Assembly (NCBI GenBank): GCA_036265345.1
Contig: DATAPE010000287.1
Coordinates: 1-5,698 of the forward strand
Length of the DNA stretch: 5,698 nt
Reading direction: 5' to 3'
Source: DATAPE01 sp036265345
GTDB taxonomy: Bacteria; Actinomycetota; CADDZG01; WHSQ01
Every line of letters starts with the position of its first letter. The stretch's first letter is position 1. This document shows positions 1 to 5,698 of this stretch, in pieces. The translations under genes and the position numbers were made by a program. The notes under the pieces are model-generated. The model had not been told where the DNA came from. It did not search any database and saw only the letters and a program-made list of their open reading frames with translations.

Positions 1-335
1 GGAGCGCGCTTTAGAGGGACTCTCTTTCCATCGCACGTAACGCCGCTCGTCGCGCCGTCGACACCGTGCATACGTCCGAACATGTGATCGAAGGTCCGAT
101 TCTCCTTGATGATGAAAACGATGTGCTTGATATGTTGGCGCGCGAGCTCGAGTTGATCGGCCTTCGCGCTCGGCGAGCCCGCGCTACCCACGGTGGCTGA
201 GCTGGTCACGTGGGCGTTGTCGGACTGTTGCTTCACGTTGTTGCCGGATTGACAGGCAACAACAACGAGCGAAACGCTGAAGAGGCAGAGCCACCATTCG
301 ACTCGGCGAGCGGAGCGGGCACCCACGCTCGACAC
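1..335 (-). CDS. Phosphoesterase-family (phospholipase C / acid phosphatase-like) lipoprotein, N-terminal part, runs off the left edge
   Basis: An open frame of 111 codons reads leftward to the window edge without a stop; an in-frame TGA lies at 353-351. Residues about 1-28 form a lipoprotein signal: basic n-region (ARSARR), hydrophobic core, and lipobox VVAC with Cys28 as the lipidated residue. A low-complexity Ser/Asn/Gln/Ala-rich tether of about 35 residues follows. From residue 68 comes HIKHIVFIIKENRTFDHMFG, the characteristic N-terminal strand and metal-site motif of the Pfam phosphoesterase family (PF04185). In AcpA of that family, the Glu and Asn of this motif bind the active-site metal. 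The family hydrolyses phosphate mono- or diesters outside the cytoplasm; the substrate here cannot be told. The catalytic nucleophile and remaining metal ligands lie beyond the window. The start is uncertain: GTG at 335 has a weak AGG 10 bases upstream, GTG at 326 is an alternative, and the stronger AGGAGA is about 20 bases from 335. It is the third gene in a same-strand series. Confidence 0.85.
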   Translation of the reverse strand, partial: MSSVGARSARRVEWWLCLFSVSLVVVACQSGNNVKQQSDNAHVTSSATVGSAGSPSAKADQLELARQHIKHIVFIIKENRTFDHMFGRMHGVDGATSGVTCDGKRVPLKRA

Positions 336-358
336 GCTACGCCAACCTGATCAGCTCT

Positions 359-393
359 CCTGAGGAATGCGGCGAGACCGGCATGCTCCTCGG
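359..393 (-). other. Imperfect hairpin in the gap between the second binding-protein gene and the phosphoesterase gene
   Basis: On the minus-strand transcript, CCGAGGAGCATGC and GCATTCCTCAGG can pair as 2 + 5 + 4 base pairs, interrupted by a one-base bulge on one side and a two-base bulge on the other, around a loop of about 10 bases. No T-run follows, so it is not a typical intrinsic terminator. The 3' arm touches the AGGAGA that is the best Shine-Dalgarno-like sequence before the phosphoesterase gene. It may be an attenuating or processing structure, or chance in high-GC sequence. Confidence 0.3.
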
Positions 394-397
394 ATCG

Positions 398-2767
398 CTA
401 GGGCAAGGCTCCCACTTTGACCCACGGATGCGCTTCGTAGGGGGCATGCACGTCTTTGCAGAAGCGACCGCTCGGGTCGAGCTGGTTGAGATTGCCGCAG
501 CCATGAAGTTTGAAGTGGAGGGCGTGACCGTCGAAGCGCCACGTCGCCTCGGGAGCGGTGAACGCGTTGAAGGTCGGCCGTTGGACCTGGAACGTTACGC
601 GGTGCCTGTCGCCTGTGTAGATGCCCACTGCGATCGGGTTGAAGATCCCGTGATTCGCCCGTTGAACGGATTCGAAGTGGCCATCACGCATGTAGACGGT
701 CACCGTACCGGTGTTCTGCGGGACATCAGCGTGACTGGTTTTCGGATCGAAACGAAACAGGTCTGAGCGCGTGACCGTGTAGCGATAAACGCCGTTGGGG
801 ATGGGCGGAACCGGATGCTTATGCTCCGGCAGCGGCGCGGGCGCGGTGTGTGGCCTCAGCACGACCCTGTCCAAGGACGGCAAGGGACTGCTGGGGGCAG
901 GATCGAAGTCGAATCGGGACACCCGGGTCGATGTCAGCCTCGCGCTCTCCCGGCTGATCAAAGGCACCCACGGAACCACTTGACTCGTCAGATACTGATC
1001 GAGCTCGGCGTAGCACCTCACCTGCGCGCCGAAGGTAAGAGGCAGGCATTGCCTGATTCGCCCGTCCACGCTCGGCACCCGTGTGACGCGGTAACCCCAG
1101 CTCTTGAGTTGCGCCGGGGTCGCGCCAAGCCGGGTCTGATTGAAACCGCCGGTCACCTGCAGTGAGGTCCCGCCGAATAACGGAGCGAAATATGTAGTGG
1201 GGCTGGGAGTGTCTTTCAGCCAGGAGTCCATCCGGATCTGGACGTGCACGCTCGGATCGCCGTACGAGGAACCAAACTTTTGGGGATTGGGCGTGTAGAC
1301 GCGCACCTCCAATCCGATCCGTTTGAGGTCGCGCGCCACCTTGCGCGCCGTTGCCAACGTGGTCGGGCTCCGATAAACCCACAACACGACGCGCCGGCAG
1401 GCCGCGGCATCGCAGCGGCCGTCGTGGTTCGTGTCGTAGCGCGACCGCGCCATCTCGCGCTTCGCGGCTTTCAGGTCGCCACTGGAGGCGTGGTACGGAT
1501 CAAAATTCAGCAGGAGGTTGTTCTCTTGATCGTCGAGGCCGACATGTGTGTCGGTGACTGCGGGCAGATGGCTGTTGTTCCAGTAGTGGAGCAGGGGCCC
1601 CCGGGCGATGGCGAAGTTCATCGCCCGGCGCACGTGCACGTCATCAAGCGGCGGCATCGCAAGGTTCAGGCTCAAGAAGCGGACCTCGTCCCGGGGGCTC
1701 TGGGGAGCGGAGTCCGGCAACTGCGCCAAAGGCGCATCCCAGTCGAGCGCGAAGTCGATGGCGCCCCGGCTGATGAGCTGCCGCGCGGCGCTCGGATCGC
1801 TTACGGATACCAGCTCGATGCGGTTTGGCAGAGCGGCGCGCAAAGGGTCGGTAGCCGGTTGCCACGAGGGGTTACGCACCAATGTTAGAGAATCGGGGGC
1901 GTCTCCAAGAGCAGGCAATTGTTGCTGGGGCGGCTTGGAAAAGTCCATCTGAGGAGACCCTTCGATCATGTACGGGCCGGTAGAGACCAGATAGCTGGAA
2001 TACACACGTTCGTGTCCCTGCGCGGCTCCGAAGCGCCACTCGGGATGGGAGGGAACGGGTGGGATCGGGGCCATGTCCGGAAGCGACAGTAGATAGCCCA
2101 GGTTTCCCGATGCCCGGTTCAGGTGAATCACGAGGGTGTGGTCATCGGGGGCCTGTAAACCGGAGATGTGCTGGGCGTGTCCCTCCCCATAAGCCTTGCC
2201 TCCGACGATGGCGCCTGCAAGATTGAGGTAAGAGCCGAGATAGCTATCGAAATAGGGCCCGAAAGGGGCTGGGAGCCACGGCGGCAGGGGGCTCAACGCT
2301 CGTTCGATCGACCTGACGAAGTCTTGTGCGCTGACGGTTACGGATTGGAGCGGGGGGCCGTAATGGATCCCGGATCGGATATGGAAGGTCCAGGTCAACC
2401 CGTCACTCGATACCTGTGGCAGGGAGGCCGCGAGATCCGGCCGCAGCAGACCTCCGCCGTCCGCACTGGACAGCCCGTTGTAGGAGAGCAGCGTTCGCAA
2501 CAAACAGCACCGCTCGAGCTCGAAGGCCATCGGAAGGTAACTCAGCTGCGGGTCGTCGATCTGTCCCCCACAGAAAACGAACATGCATTGGTCATCGAGA
2601 CTCCTCACCACACCCACCCGCAGCGCCCCGCCCGAGAGCGGCGTGCCAGACGAGGGCGGCGGAGGAGATGAGGATACGCACGACGCCGCGAGAATGAAGA
2701 CGGCAAGAGCGGCTGCTCCTGCCCCCACTGCGCGGCGACGTGGTCGCTTGCCCTTACTGGGCATCAC
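398..2767 (-). CDS. Family 5 (SBP_bac_5) extracellular solute-binding lipoprotein of an ABC importer, downstream paralogue, with an extra C-terminal domain
   Basis: Predicted 789-residue surface lipoprotein that binds a ligand for ABC import. Signal peptide: basic n-region (KGKRPRRR), hydrophobic core, lipobox LAASC with Cys30 lipidated. A Ser/Pro-rich tether follows, then the family 5 fold at about residues 47-635. Diagnostic stretches are RPDLAASLPQVSSDGLTWTF (109-128), the nearby AQDFVRSIERAL, and DDVHVRRAMNFAIAR near 375-389. Family members usually have 500-600 residues. The excess is a Pro-rich linker (about 639-658) and a 131-residue C-terminal domain (659-789) with alternating, beta-like hydrophobic patterning. 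A DTNHDGRCD loop is at 445-453, and ten cysteines besides Cys30 are shared with the upstream paralogue. GTG 2767 and ATG 2764 are adjacent possible starts; a weak GAG-type ribosome site precedes them. The stop is TAG at 400-398. The ligand is unknown: peptides are the family default, but sugars, nickel and other ligands also occur. No permease is adjacent within the window. Confidence 0.93.
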   Translation of the reverse strand: MMPSKGKRPRRRAVGAGAAALAVFILAASCVSSSPPPPSSGTPLSGGALRVGVVRSLDDQCMFVFCGGQIDDPQLSYLPMAFELERCCLLRTLLSYNGLSSADGGGLLRPDLAASLPQVSSDGLTWTFHIRSGIHYGPPLQSVTVSAQDFVRSIERALSPLPPWLPAPFGPYFDSYLGSYLNLAGAIVGGKAYGEGHAQHISGLQAPDDHTLVIHLNRASGNLGYLLSLPDMAPIPPVPSHPEWRFGAAQGHERVYSSYLVSTGPYMIEGSPQMDFSKPPQQQLPALGDAPDSLTLVRNPSWQPATDPLRAALPNRIELVSVSDPSAARQLISRGAIDFALDWDAPLAQLPDSAPQSPRDEVRFLSLNLAMPPLDDVHVRRAMNFAIARGPLLHYWNNSHLPAVTDTHVGLDDQENNLLLNFDPYHASSGDLKAAKREMARSRYDTNHDGRCDAAACRRVVLWVYRSPTTLATARKVARDLKRIGLEVRVYTPNPQKFGSSYGDPSVHVQIRMDSWLKDTPSPTTYFAPLFGGTSLQVTGGFNQTRLGATPAQLKSWGYRVTRVPSVDGRIRQCLPLTFGAQVRCYAELDQYLTSQVVPWVPLISRESARLTSTRVSRFDFDPAPSSPLPSLDRVVLRPHTAPAPLPEHKHPVPPIPNGVYRYTVTRSDLFRFDPKTSHADVPQNTGTVTVYMRDGHFESVQRANHGIFNPIAVGIYTGDRHRVTFQVQRPTFNAFTAPEATWRFDGHALHFKLHGCGNLNQLDPSGRFCKDVHAPYEAHPWVKVGALP
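458..499. repeat. Longest noted exact DNA identity between the two paralogous genes, copy 1
   Basis: These 42 bases are identical to 2906-2947. They lie at the 3' ends of the two binding-protein genes and encode the CGNLNQLDPSGRFC region of the C-terminal domain. Just upstream in the coding direction, the same protein sequence is encoded with synonymous differences (for example in HFKLHG). The identity therefore reflects strong local protein constraint, or perhaps limited gene conversion, and not a mobile repeat. Confidence 0.8.
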
Positions 2768-2845
2768 CGTTTCACTCTAGTGGTGTGAGCCGAGGAGCGG
2801 CCGGTTCGAGGGGGACCGAGCTTAGCTCTCAAGGCATCCAGAGCC
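2768..2845 (-). other. Gap of 78 bases between the tandem binding-protein genes
   Basis: No promoter or T-tailed terminator is evident. An 11-base near-palindrome, GAGCT-T-AGCTC, is at 2818-2828, and a short stem GCTCT/AGAGC (2825-2829 with 2840-2844, 10-base loop) lies just after the upstream gene's TGA at 2848-2846. They overlap, so only one can form. The gap does not resemble the 62-base gap after the second copy, so the duplication does not visibly include flanking sequence. The short spacing and shared strand suit an operon. Confidence 0.4.
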
Positions 2846-5230
2846 TCAGGGCAGGTCCGCCACCTTTACCCAGGGATGCGCCTCGTAAGGGGCGCGCACG
2901 TCCTCGCAGAAGCGACCGCTCGGGTCGAGCTGGTTGAGATTGCCGCAACCGTGGAGCTTGAAGTGGAGAGCGTGACCGTCGAAGCGCCACGTCGCCTCGG
3001 GGGCCGTGAACGCGTTGAAGCCTGGCTGCTGAATCTGGAACGTTACGCGATGAGCATCACCCTTGTAGATGCCTACCGCGATCGGATTGAAGATGCCGTG
3101 GTCGGCGCGTTGAATAGATTCGAAGCGGCCGTCGCGCAGATAAACGGTAACGGTTCCGGTGTTCTCCGGGACATCACCGGGACTGGTTTTCGGATCGAAA
3201 CGAAACAGGTCGGAACGCGAGATCGCGTAGCGATAGACGCCATTGGGGATGGGCGGAACTGGATGCTTGTGCTCCGGCAGCGGCGCGGGCGCGGTGTGAG
3301 GCTTGAGCACCACCCTGTCCAGAGACGGCAAGGGATTACTCGGCGCGGGATCGAAGTCGAACCCAGACACGCGGTTCGAGGTCAGCCTTCCGCTCACCAA
3401 ACCGATCAGCGGGACCCACGGAACTAGCTTGGTGGTGAGGTATTGATCGAGCTCGGCGTAGCAGCGCGTCTGCTCGCCGAAGGTGAGCGACAGGCATTGC
3501 CTGATCTGACCGTCCACGCTGGCTACATGCCGGATCCCGTAACCCCACTTCTTCAACTCCGAGGGCGTCGATCCGAGCCGGTTCTCATTCAGACCACCTG
3601 TCACCTGCAACGACGACCCGCCGAACAAGGGCTCGAAATAGGTGGTGGGGCTAGGCGTGTCTTTCAGCCACTGGTCGAGGAGCATCTGGACATGCAACCC
3701 GGGGTCGCCGTACACCGGTCCAAGATCATTGGGATTGACTTTATGAACGCGCAGCTCGAGCCCTATGCGCCTCAAATCCCGGGCCACCACGCCGGCGGCA
3801 CCGACCTGCTCGGGCTTGTCCGCTCGCGCCCATACCAGGATGTCGCGGCATACCGAACCATCGCAGCGCCCGTCGTGGTTCGAGTCATAGTGCGAGCGGG
3901 ACATCTCCCGTCGTGCGGCTTTTAGGTCACCCGTGGCCGCGTGGTAGGGATCGAAGTTCAGCAAGAGGTTGTTCTCTTGGTCGTCCAGGCCCACATGTGT
4001 TTGAGGGACTGCAGGCAGATCTCTGCTATTCCAGAAGTGGAGCAGGGGCCGACGAGCAATCGCGAAGTTGATCGCCCGCCGGACGTGAACGTTGTCCAGC
4101 GGTGGCATGGCAAGGTTCAGACTCAGGAAGCTCACCTGGTCACGCGGGCTGGTGGGGGTATTCGAGCCAGACAGCCGCCGAAGTGGTGCATCCCAGTTGA
4201 ACGCGAGGTCGATAGCGCCTTGGCTGATGAGTTGCTGGGCGGTATGCGGATCGCTTACAGGGACGAGTTCGATACGATCCGGCAACGCCGCACGCAGAGG
4301 ATCCGCGGCGGATCGCCACGACGGGTTCCGCACCAGCGTCAAGGAATCGGGAGCAACACCGAGCGCCGGCAACTGTTGCTGCGGGGGTCTGGAAAAATCG
4401 AGCTGTTGTGCGCCTTCGATCATGTAAGGCCCGGTGGATACCAGGTAGCTCGAGTAAACACGCTCGTGGCCTTGAGCGGCTCCGAAACGCCACTCGGGAT
4501 GGGAGGGAACCGGGGGGATCGGGGCCATCTCCGGCAACGAAAGCAGGTAACCAAGGTTTCCCGATGCCCGCGTGAGGTGGACGACGAGACTGTGGTCGTC
4601 GGGGGCCTGCAACCCAGTTATGTGCTGGGCTTTTCCCTCGCCGTAGGCCTTGCCTCCAACGATGGCGCCGGCGAGGTTGAGGTAGCCGCCAACATAGCTA
4701 TCGAGGTATGGCCCGAAGGCGTCCGGGAGCCACGCAGGCCGGGGAGTCAACGCGCGTTCGATCGAACGAACGAAGTCCTGAGCGGTGACGGTCTCTCCTT
4801 GTAAGGGGGGGCCGTAATGGATCCCCGACCGCAGATGGAATGTCCAAGTCAGGCCGTCGCTGGACACTTCAGGCAGCGACGCGGCAAGGTCGGGTCGCAA
4901 GAGACCGCCTCCATCGGCGACGGAGCGGCCGTTAAAGGACAGAAGCGTCCGCGAAAGGCAGCAGCGCTCCAGCTCGAAGGGCATGGCAGCCACATTCAGT
5001 TGGGGATCGTCGATTCCCGCGCCGCAAAACACGAATTCGCATTGGCCCTCCAGGCTGGTCACGACGCCCACCCGAAGGGTACCGCCACCCTGCGGCGTGC
5101 GGTGCGAACCGGCGGTGGATGACGATGAGACGCACGAAACCATGATCACGGCGAGGACAAGGAGTGCAGCCACCACACGAGTGGCGCGGCGCACAGCTCC
5201 GTTCCCCAACGCGGAACTCATCGCCGACAC
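2846..5230 (-). CDS. Family 5 (SBP_bac_5) extracellular solute-binding lipoprotein of an ABC importer, upstream paralogue, with an extra C-terminal domain
   Basis: Predicted 794-residue surface lipoprotein, collinear with the next gene downstream. Signal peptide: RR-containing n-region, hydrophobic core, lipobox-like IMVSC with Cys33 as probable lipid site. The family 5 fold spans about residues 50-640 with RPDLAASLPEVSSDGLTWTF (112-131) and DNVHVRRAINFAIAR. A DSNHDGRCD loop is at 449-457. The Pro-rich linker (644-663) leads to a 131-residue C-terminal domain (664-794), which matches the paralogue at 112 of 131 ungapped positions by hand count. Cysteines 64, 69, 90, 91, 456, 461, 579, 590, 762 and 775 all have counterparts in the paralogue. 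Two single-residue length differences separate the mature proteins, near residues 355 and 475. Start: GTG 5230 or ATG 5221; neither has a clear Shine-Dalgarno, so a leaderless or short-leader transcript is possible. An in-frame TGA lies shortly upstream. It is probably first in the operon, facing the divergent promoter region. The ligand is unknown. Confidence 0.93.
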   Translation of the reverse strand: MSAMSSALGNGAVRRATRVVAALLVLAVIMVSCVSSSSTAGSHRTPQGGGTLRVGVVTSLEGQCEFVFCGAGIDDPQLNVAAMPFELERCCLSRTLLSFNGRSVADGGGLLRPDLAASLPEVSSDGLTWTFHLRSGIHYGPPLQGETVTAQDFVRSIERALTPRPAWLPDAFGPYLDSYVGGYLNLAGAIVGGKAYGEGKAQHITGLQAPDDHSLVVHLTRASGNLGYLLSLPEMAPIPPVPSHPEWRFGAAQGHERVYSSYLVSTGPYMIEGAQQLDFSRPPQQQLPALGVAPDSLTLVRNPSWRSAADPLRAALPDRIELVPVSDPHTAQQLISQGAIDLAFNWDAPLRRLSGSNTPTSPRDQVSFLSLNLAMPPLDNVHVRRAINFAIARRPLLHFWNSRDLPAVPQTHVGLDDQENNLLLNFDPYHAATGDLKAARREMSRSHYDSNHDGRCDGSVCRDILVWARADKPEQVGAAGVVARDLRRIGLELRVHKVNPNDLGPVYGDPGLHVQMLLDQWLKDTPSPTTYFEPLFGGSSLQVTGGLNENRLGSTPSELKKWGYGIRHVASVDGQIRQCLSLTFGEQTRCYAELDQYLTTKLVPWVPLIGLVSGRLTSNRVSGFDFDPAPSNPLPSLDRVVLKPHTAPAPLPEHKHPVPPIPNGVYRYAISRSDLFRFDPKTSPGDVPENTGTVTVYLRDGRFESIQRADHGIFNPIAVGIYKGDAHRVTFQIQQPGFNAFTAPEATWRFDGHALHFKLHGCGNLNQLDPSGRFCEDVRAPYEAHPWVKVADLP
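2906..2947. repeat. Longest noted exact DNA identity between the two paralogous genes, copy 2
   Basis: Identical over 42 bases to 458-499 and in the matching codons of the upstream paralogue, inside the most conserved part of the C-terminal domain. It is part of a diverged gene duplication, not an independent repeat element. Confidence 0.8.
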
Positions 5231-5286
5231 TGTAGTAGGGCTCGGCGTTCATGACGCGGTCGTCTGTCCAAAGCTCTGCTTATGAC

Positions 5287-5304
5287 TTTCCGACCGATCG
5301 GAAA
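5287..5304. promoter_or_regulatory. Operator-like inverted repeat TTTCCGA-N4-TCGGAAA
   Basis: A perfect 7-base inverted repeat with a 4-base centre, containing the 8-base palindrome CCGATCGG at 5294-5301. An outer GAC/GTC pair continues the symmetry after a two-base offset on one side. It lies 57 bases upstream of the first binding-protein start, where a dimeric repressor or activator could act on that promoter. On the plus strand a TTTT follows a few bases later, so a weak hairpin terminator is possible, but no plus-strand gene ends nearby. The regulator is unknown. Confidence 0.45.
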
Positions 5305-5385
5305 TGGTCTTTTCGTCACGACCTGTTCTGGCTTGCGCAACAGAGGCTCTTAGCGAGACCCCTGGGCACAGATCTCCCACAACTG

Positions 5386-5403
5386 GACATCAAGGGTGAT
5401 GTC
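5386..5403. promoter_or_regulatory. Inverted repeat GACATCA-N4-TGATGTC upstream of the RTX-like gene
   Basis: A perfect 7-base inverted repeat around AGGG, ending 51 bases before the ATG of the plus-strand gene. It could be an operator, or an mRNA leader hairpin if transcription starts upstream of it. Its sequence differs from the repeat at 5287-5304 although the arm and spacer lengths are the same, so the two need not bind one regulator. Confidence 0.4.
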
Positions 5404-5440
5404 GGGCAGGCTCGCACCAAAGCAACAAGGATCGACGGGG

Positions 5441-5445
5441 GGAGG
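5441..5445 (+). promoter_or_regulatory. Ribosome binding site of the RTX-like gene
   Basis: GGAGG, inside a G-rich run, lies 9 bases before ATG 5455. It is the clearest Shine-Dalgarno in the window and decides the start of this gene. Confidence 0.75.
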
Positions 5446-5454
5446 TTGTCGGAT

Positions 5455-5698
5455 ATGAGCAGGTCTTGTGTGTTTGCTCTCATCGCAGCAAGTCTCATCG
5501 TTCTAGCCGTCACCGGCATCGCTCAGGCAGCACCTACTTGCTTTGGCAAGCCAGCATCTCGAGCGTCATTCCTTGGTGGCTCGGGTGATGACATCATCAA
5601 CGGGACCAGTGGTAACGATGTCATCATCGGGGGAGGCGGCGCCGACACCATCGACGGAAAGGGTGGCGCCGACCTCATCTGCGGTGGCCCCGACGTCG
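5455..5698 (+). CDS. Secreted RTX-like calcium-binding repeat protein, N-terminal part, runs off the right edge
   Basis: Eighty-one codons are present before the window ends, with no stop. Residues 1-25 or 1-26 are a Sec-type signal peptide: Arg near the N-terminus, hydrophobic core ALIAASLIVLAVTGI, and an AQA-A cleavage region. A short stretch with Cys29 follows. Residues 41-76 form four consecutive nonapeptides of the GGxGxDxIx type: GGSGDDIIN, GTSGNDVII, GGGGADTID and GKGGADLIC. This is the hemolysin-type calcium-binding repeat (Pfam HemolysinCabind, PF00353), which folds as a parallel beta-roll with Ca2+ bound between turns. Unlike Gram-negative RTX toxins, which carry a C-terminal type I secretion signal, this protein has a cleavable N-terminal signal, as in many short actinobacterial Cabind proteins. 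The Cys at the end of a repeat (Cys76) is also common in that group. Its function is unknown; no enzymatic domain is visible in the part present. The start is supported by the GGAGG site. Confidence 0.85.
   Translation, partial: MSRSCVFALIAASLIVLAVTGIAQAAPTCFGKPASRASFLGGSGDDIINGTSGNDVIIGGGGADTIDGKGGADLICGGPDV

Larger units (their letters stand above)
5231..5454. promoter_or_regulatory. Divergent intergenic region between the binding-protein genes and the RTX-like gene
   Basis: This 224-base region separates genes reading away from each other, so it should hold both promoters. I see no pair of boxes close enough to a sigma-70-type consensus to call on either strand. A TACTAC hexamer just before the minus-strand start could be a -10 for a nearly leaderless transcript, but no -35 matches it. 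Two perfect inverted repeats of the same 7-4-7 geometry, listed separately, are the only clear structure. No RNA gene or small coding frame is convincing here. Confidence 0.6.

Noticed and set aside
2768..2845. Possible intrinsic terminator between the tandem genes
   Set aside because: Only 4-5 base-pair stems can be drawn and no T-run follows on the minus strand.
3443..3925. Plus-strand open frame of 160 codons
   Set aside because: It lies wholly opposite the strongly supported binding-protein gene, its translation is Arg/Gly/Val-rich with no family resemblance, and it fits codon-pattern shadowing.
3941..4804. Long plus-strand open frame of 287 codons antisense to the upstream binding-protein gene
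   Set aside because: It is an antisense shadow of a high-GC coding gene. A related open frame appears at the matching place opposite the other paralogue (1244-1888), as expected from shared coding constraint. It has no recognisable domain and no ribosome site I could find.
398..5230. The two similar genes as an insertion sequence, composite element or assembly duplication
   Set aside because: There is no transposase, terminal inverted repeat or target-site duplication. The copies differ throughout at protein and synonymous sites, so this is a diverged gene duplication.
4932..5252. Minus-strand frame of 106 codons beginning with ATG upstream of the binding-protein start
   Set aside because: It runs in another frame across the signal peptide and N-terminal part of the binding protein. 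The protein lacks any recognisable feature, and there is no sign of a frameshift linking the two.
5316..5519. Minus-strand open frame of 67 codons over the divergent region
   Set aside because: It overlaps the start and signal peptide of the better supported RTX-like gene on the opposite strand, has no domain or clear ribosome site, and would cover the promoter region.
1..5698. CRISPR array, tRNA or rRNA genes
   Set aside because: No regularly spaced short direct repeats, no cloverleaf-like sequence and no rRNA-like segments were seen; nearly the whole window is protein-coding.

Overview
The window looks like high-GC bacterial chromosome. The style of the proteins (long lipoprotein solute-binding proteins with a Pro-rich linker and an extra C-terminal domain, a short secreted protein with GGxGxDxI nonapeptides, frequent GTG starts) resembles soil Actinobacteria, possibly a Thermoleophilia-like lineage. 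That placement is inferred from protein character only; no rRNA or other phylogenetic marker is present.

Layout. Three minus-strand genes lie head to tail and one plus-strand gene diverges from them. Reading down the minus strand: (1) 5230-2846 is a lipoprotein of the family 5 (SBP_bac_5, oligopeptide-type) ABC substrate-binding proteins. (2) 2767-398 is a close paralogue of it. (3) From about 335 off the left edge runs the N-terminus of a lipoprotein of the phosphoesterase / phospholipase C / acid phosphatase (AcpA-like) family. Spacings are 78 and 62 bases, with no convincing terminator, so the three could be cotranscribed. On the plus strand, 5455 to the right edge encodes the N-terminus of a secreted protein with RTX-like calcium-binding nonapeptide repeats. 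The 224-base divergent intergenic region contains two perfect 7-4-7 inverted repeats, one near each gene, which are candidate regulatory elements.

How the genes may work together. Both binding proteins carry lipobox signal peptides and should sit on the outer face of the cytoplasmic membrane. There they could capture a peptide-like or other organic ligand and pass it to an ABC permease, but no permease or ATPase gene is in the window. The downstream phosphoesterase is also predicted to be a surface lipoprotein and could release phosphate or a headgroup from an organic phosphate outside the cell. A link between that activity and the ligand of the binding proteins is speculation from gene order.

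The most distinctive features are the tandem duplication itself, a roughly 130-residue C-terminal domain beyond the usual solute-binding fold, a Ca-loop-like DxNxDGxCD motif inside the binding domain, and ten non-lipobox cysteines kept in both copies.
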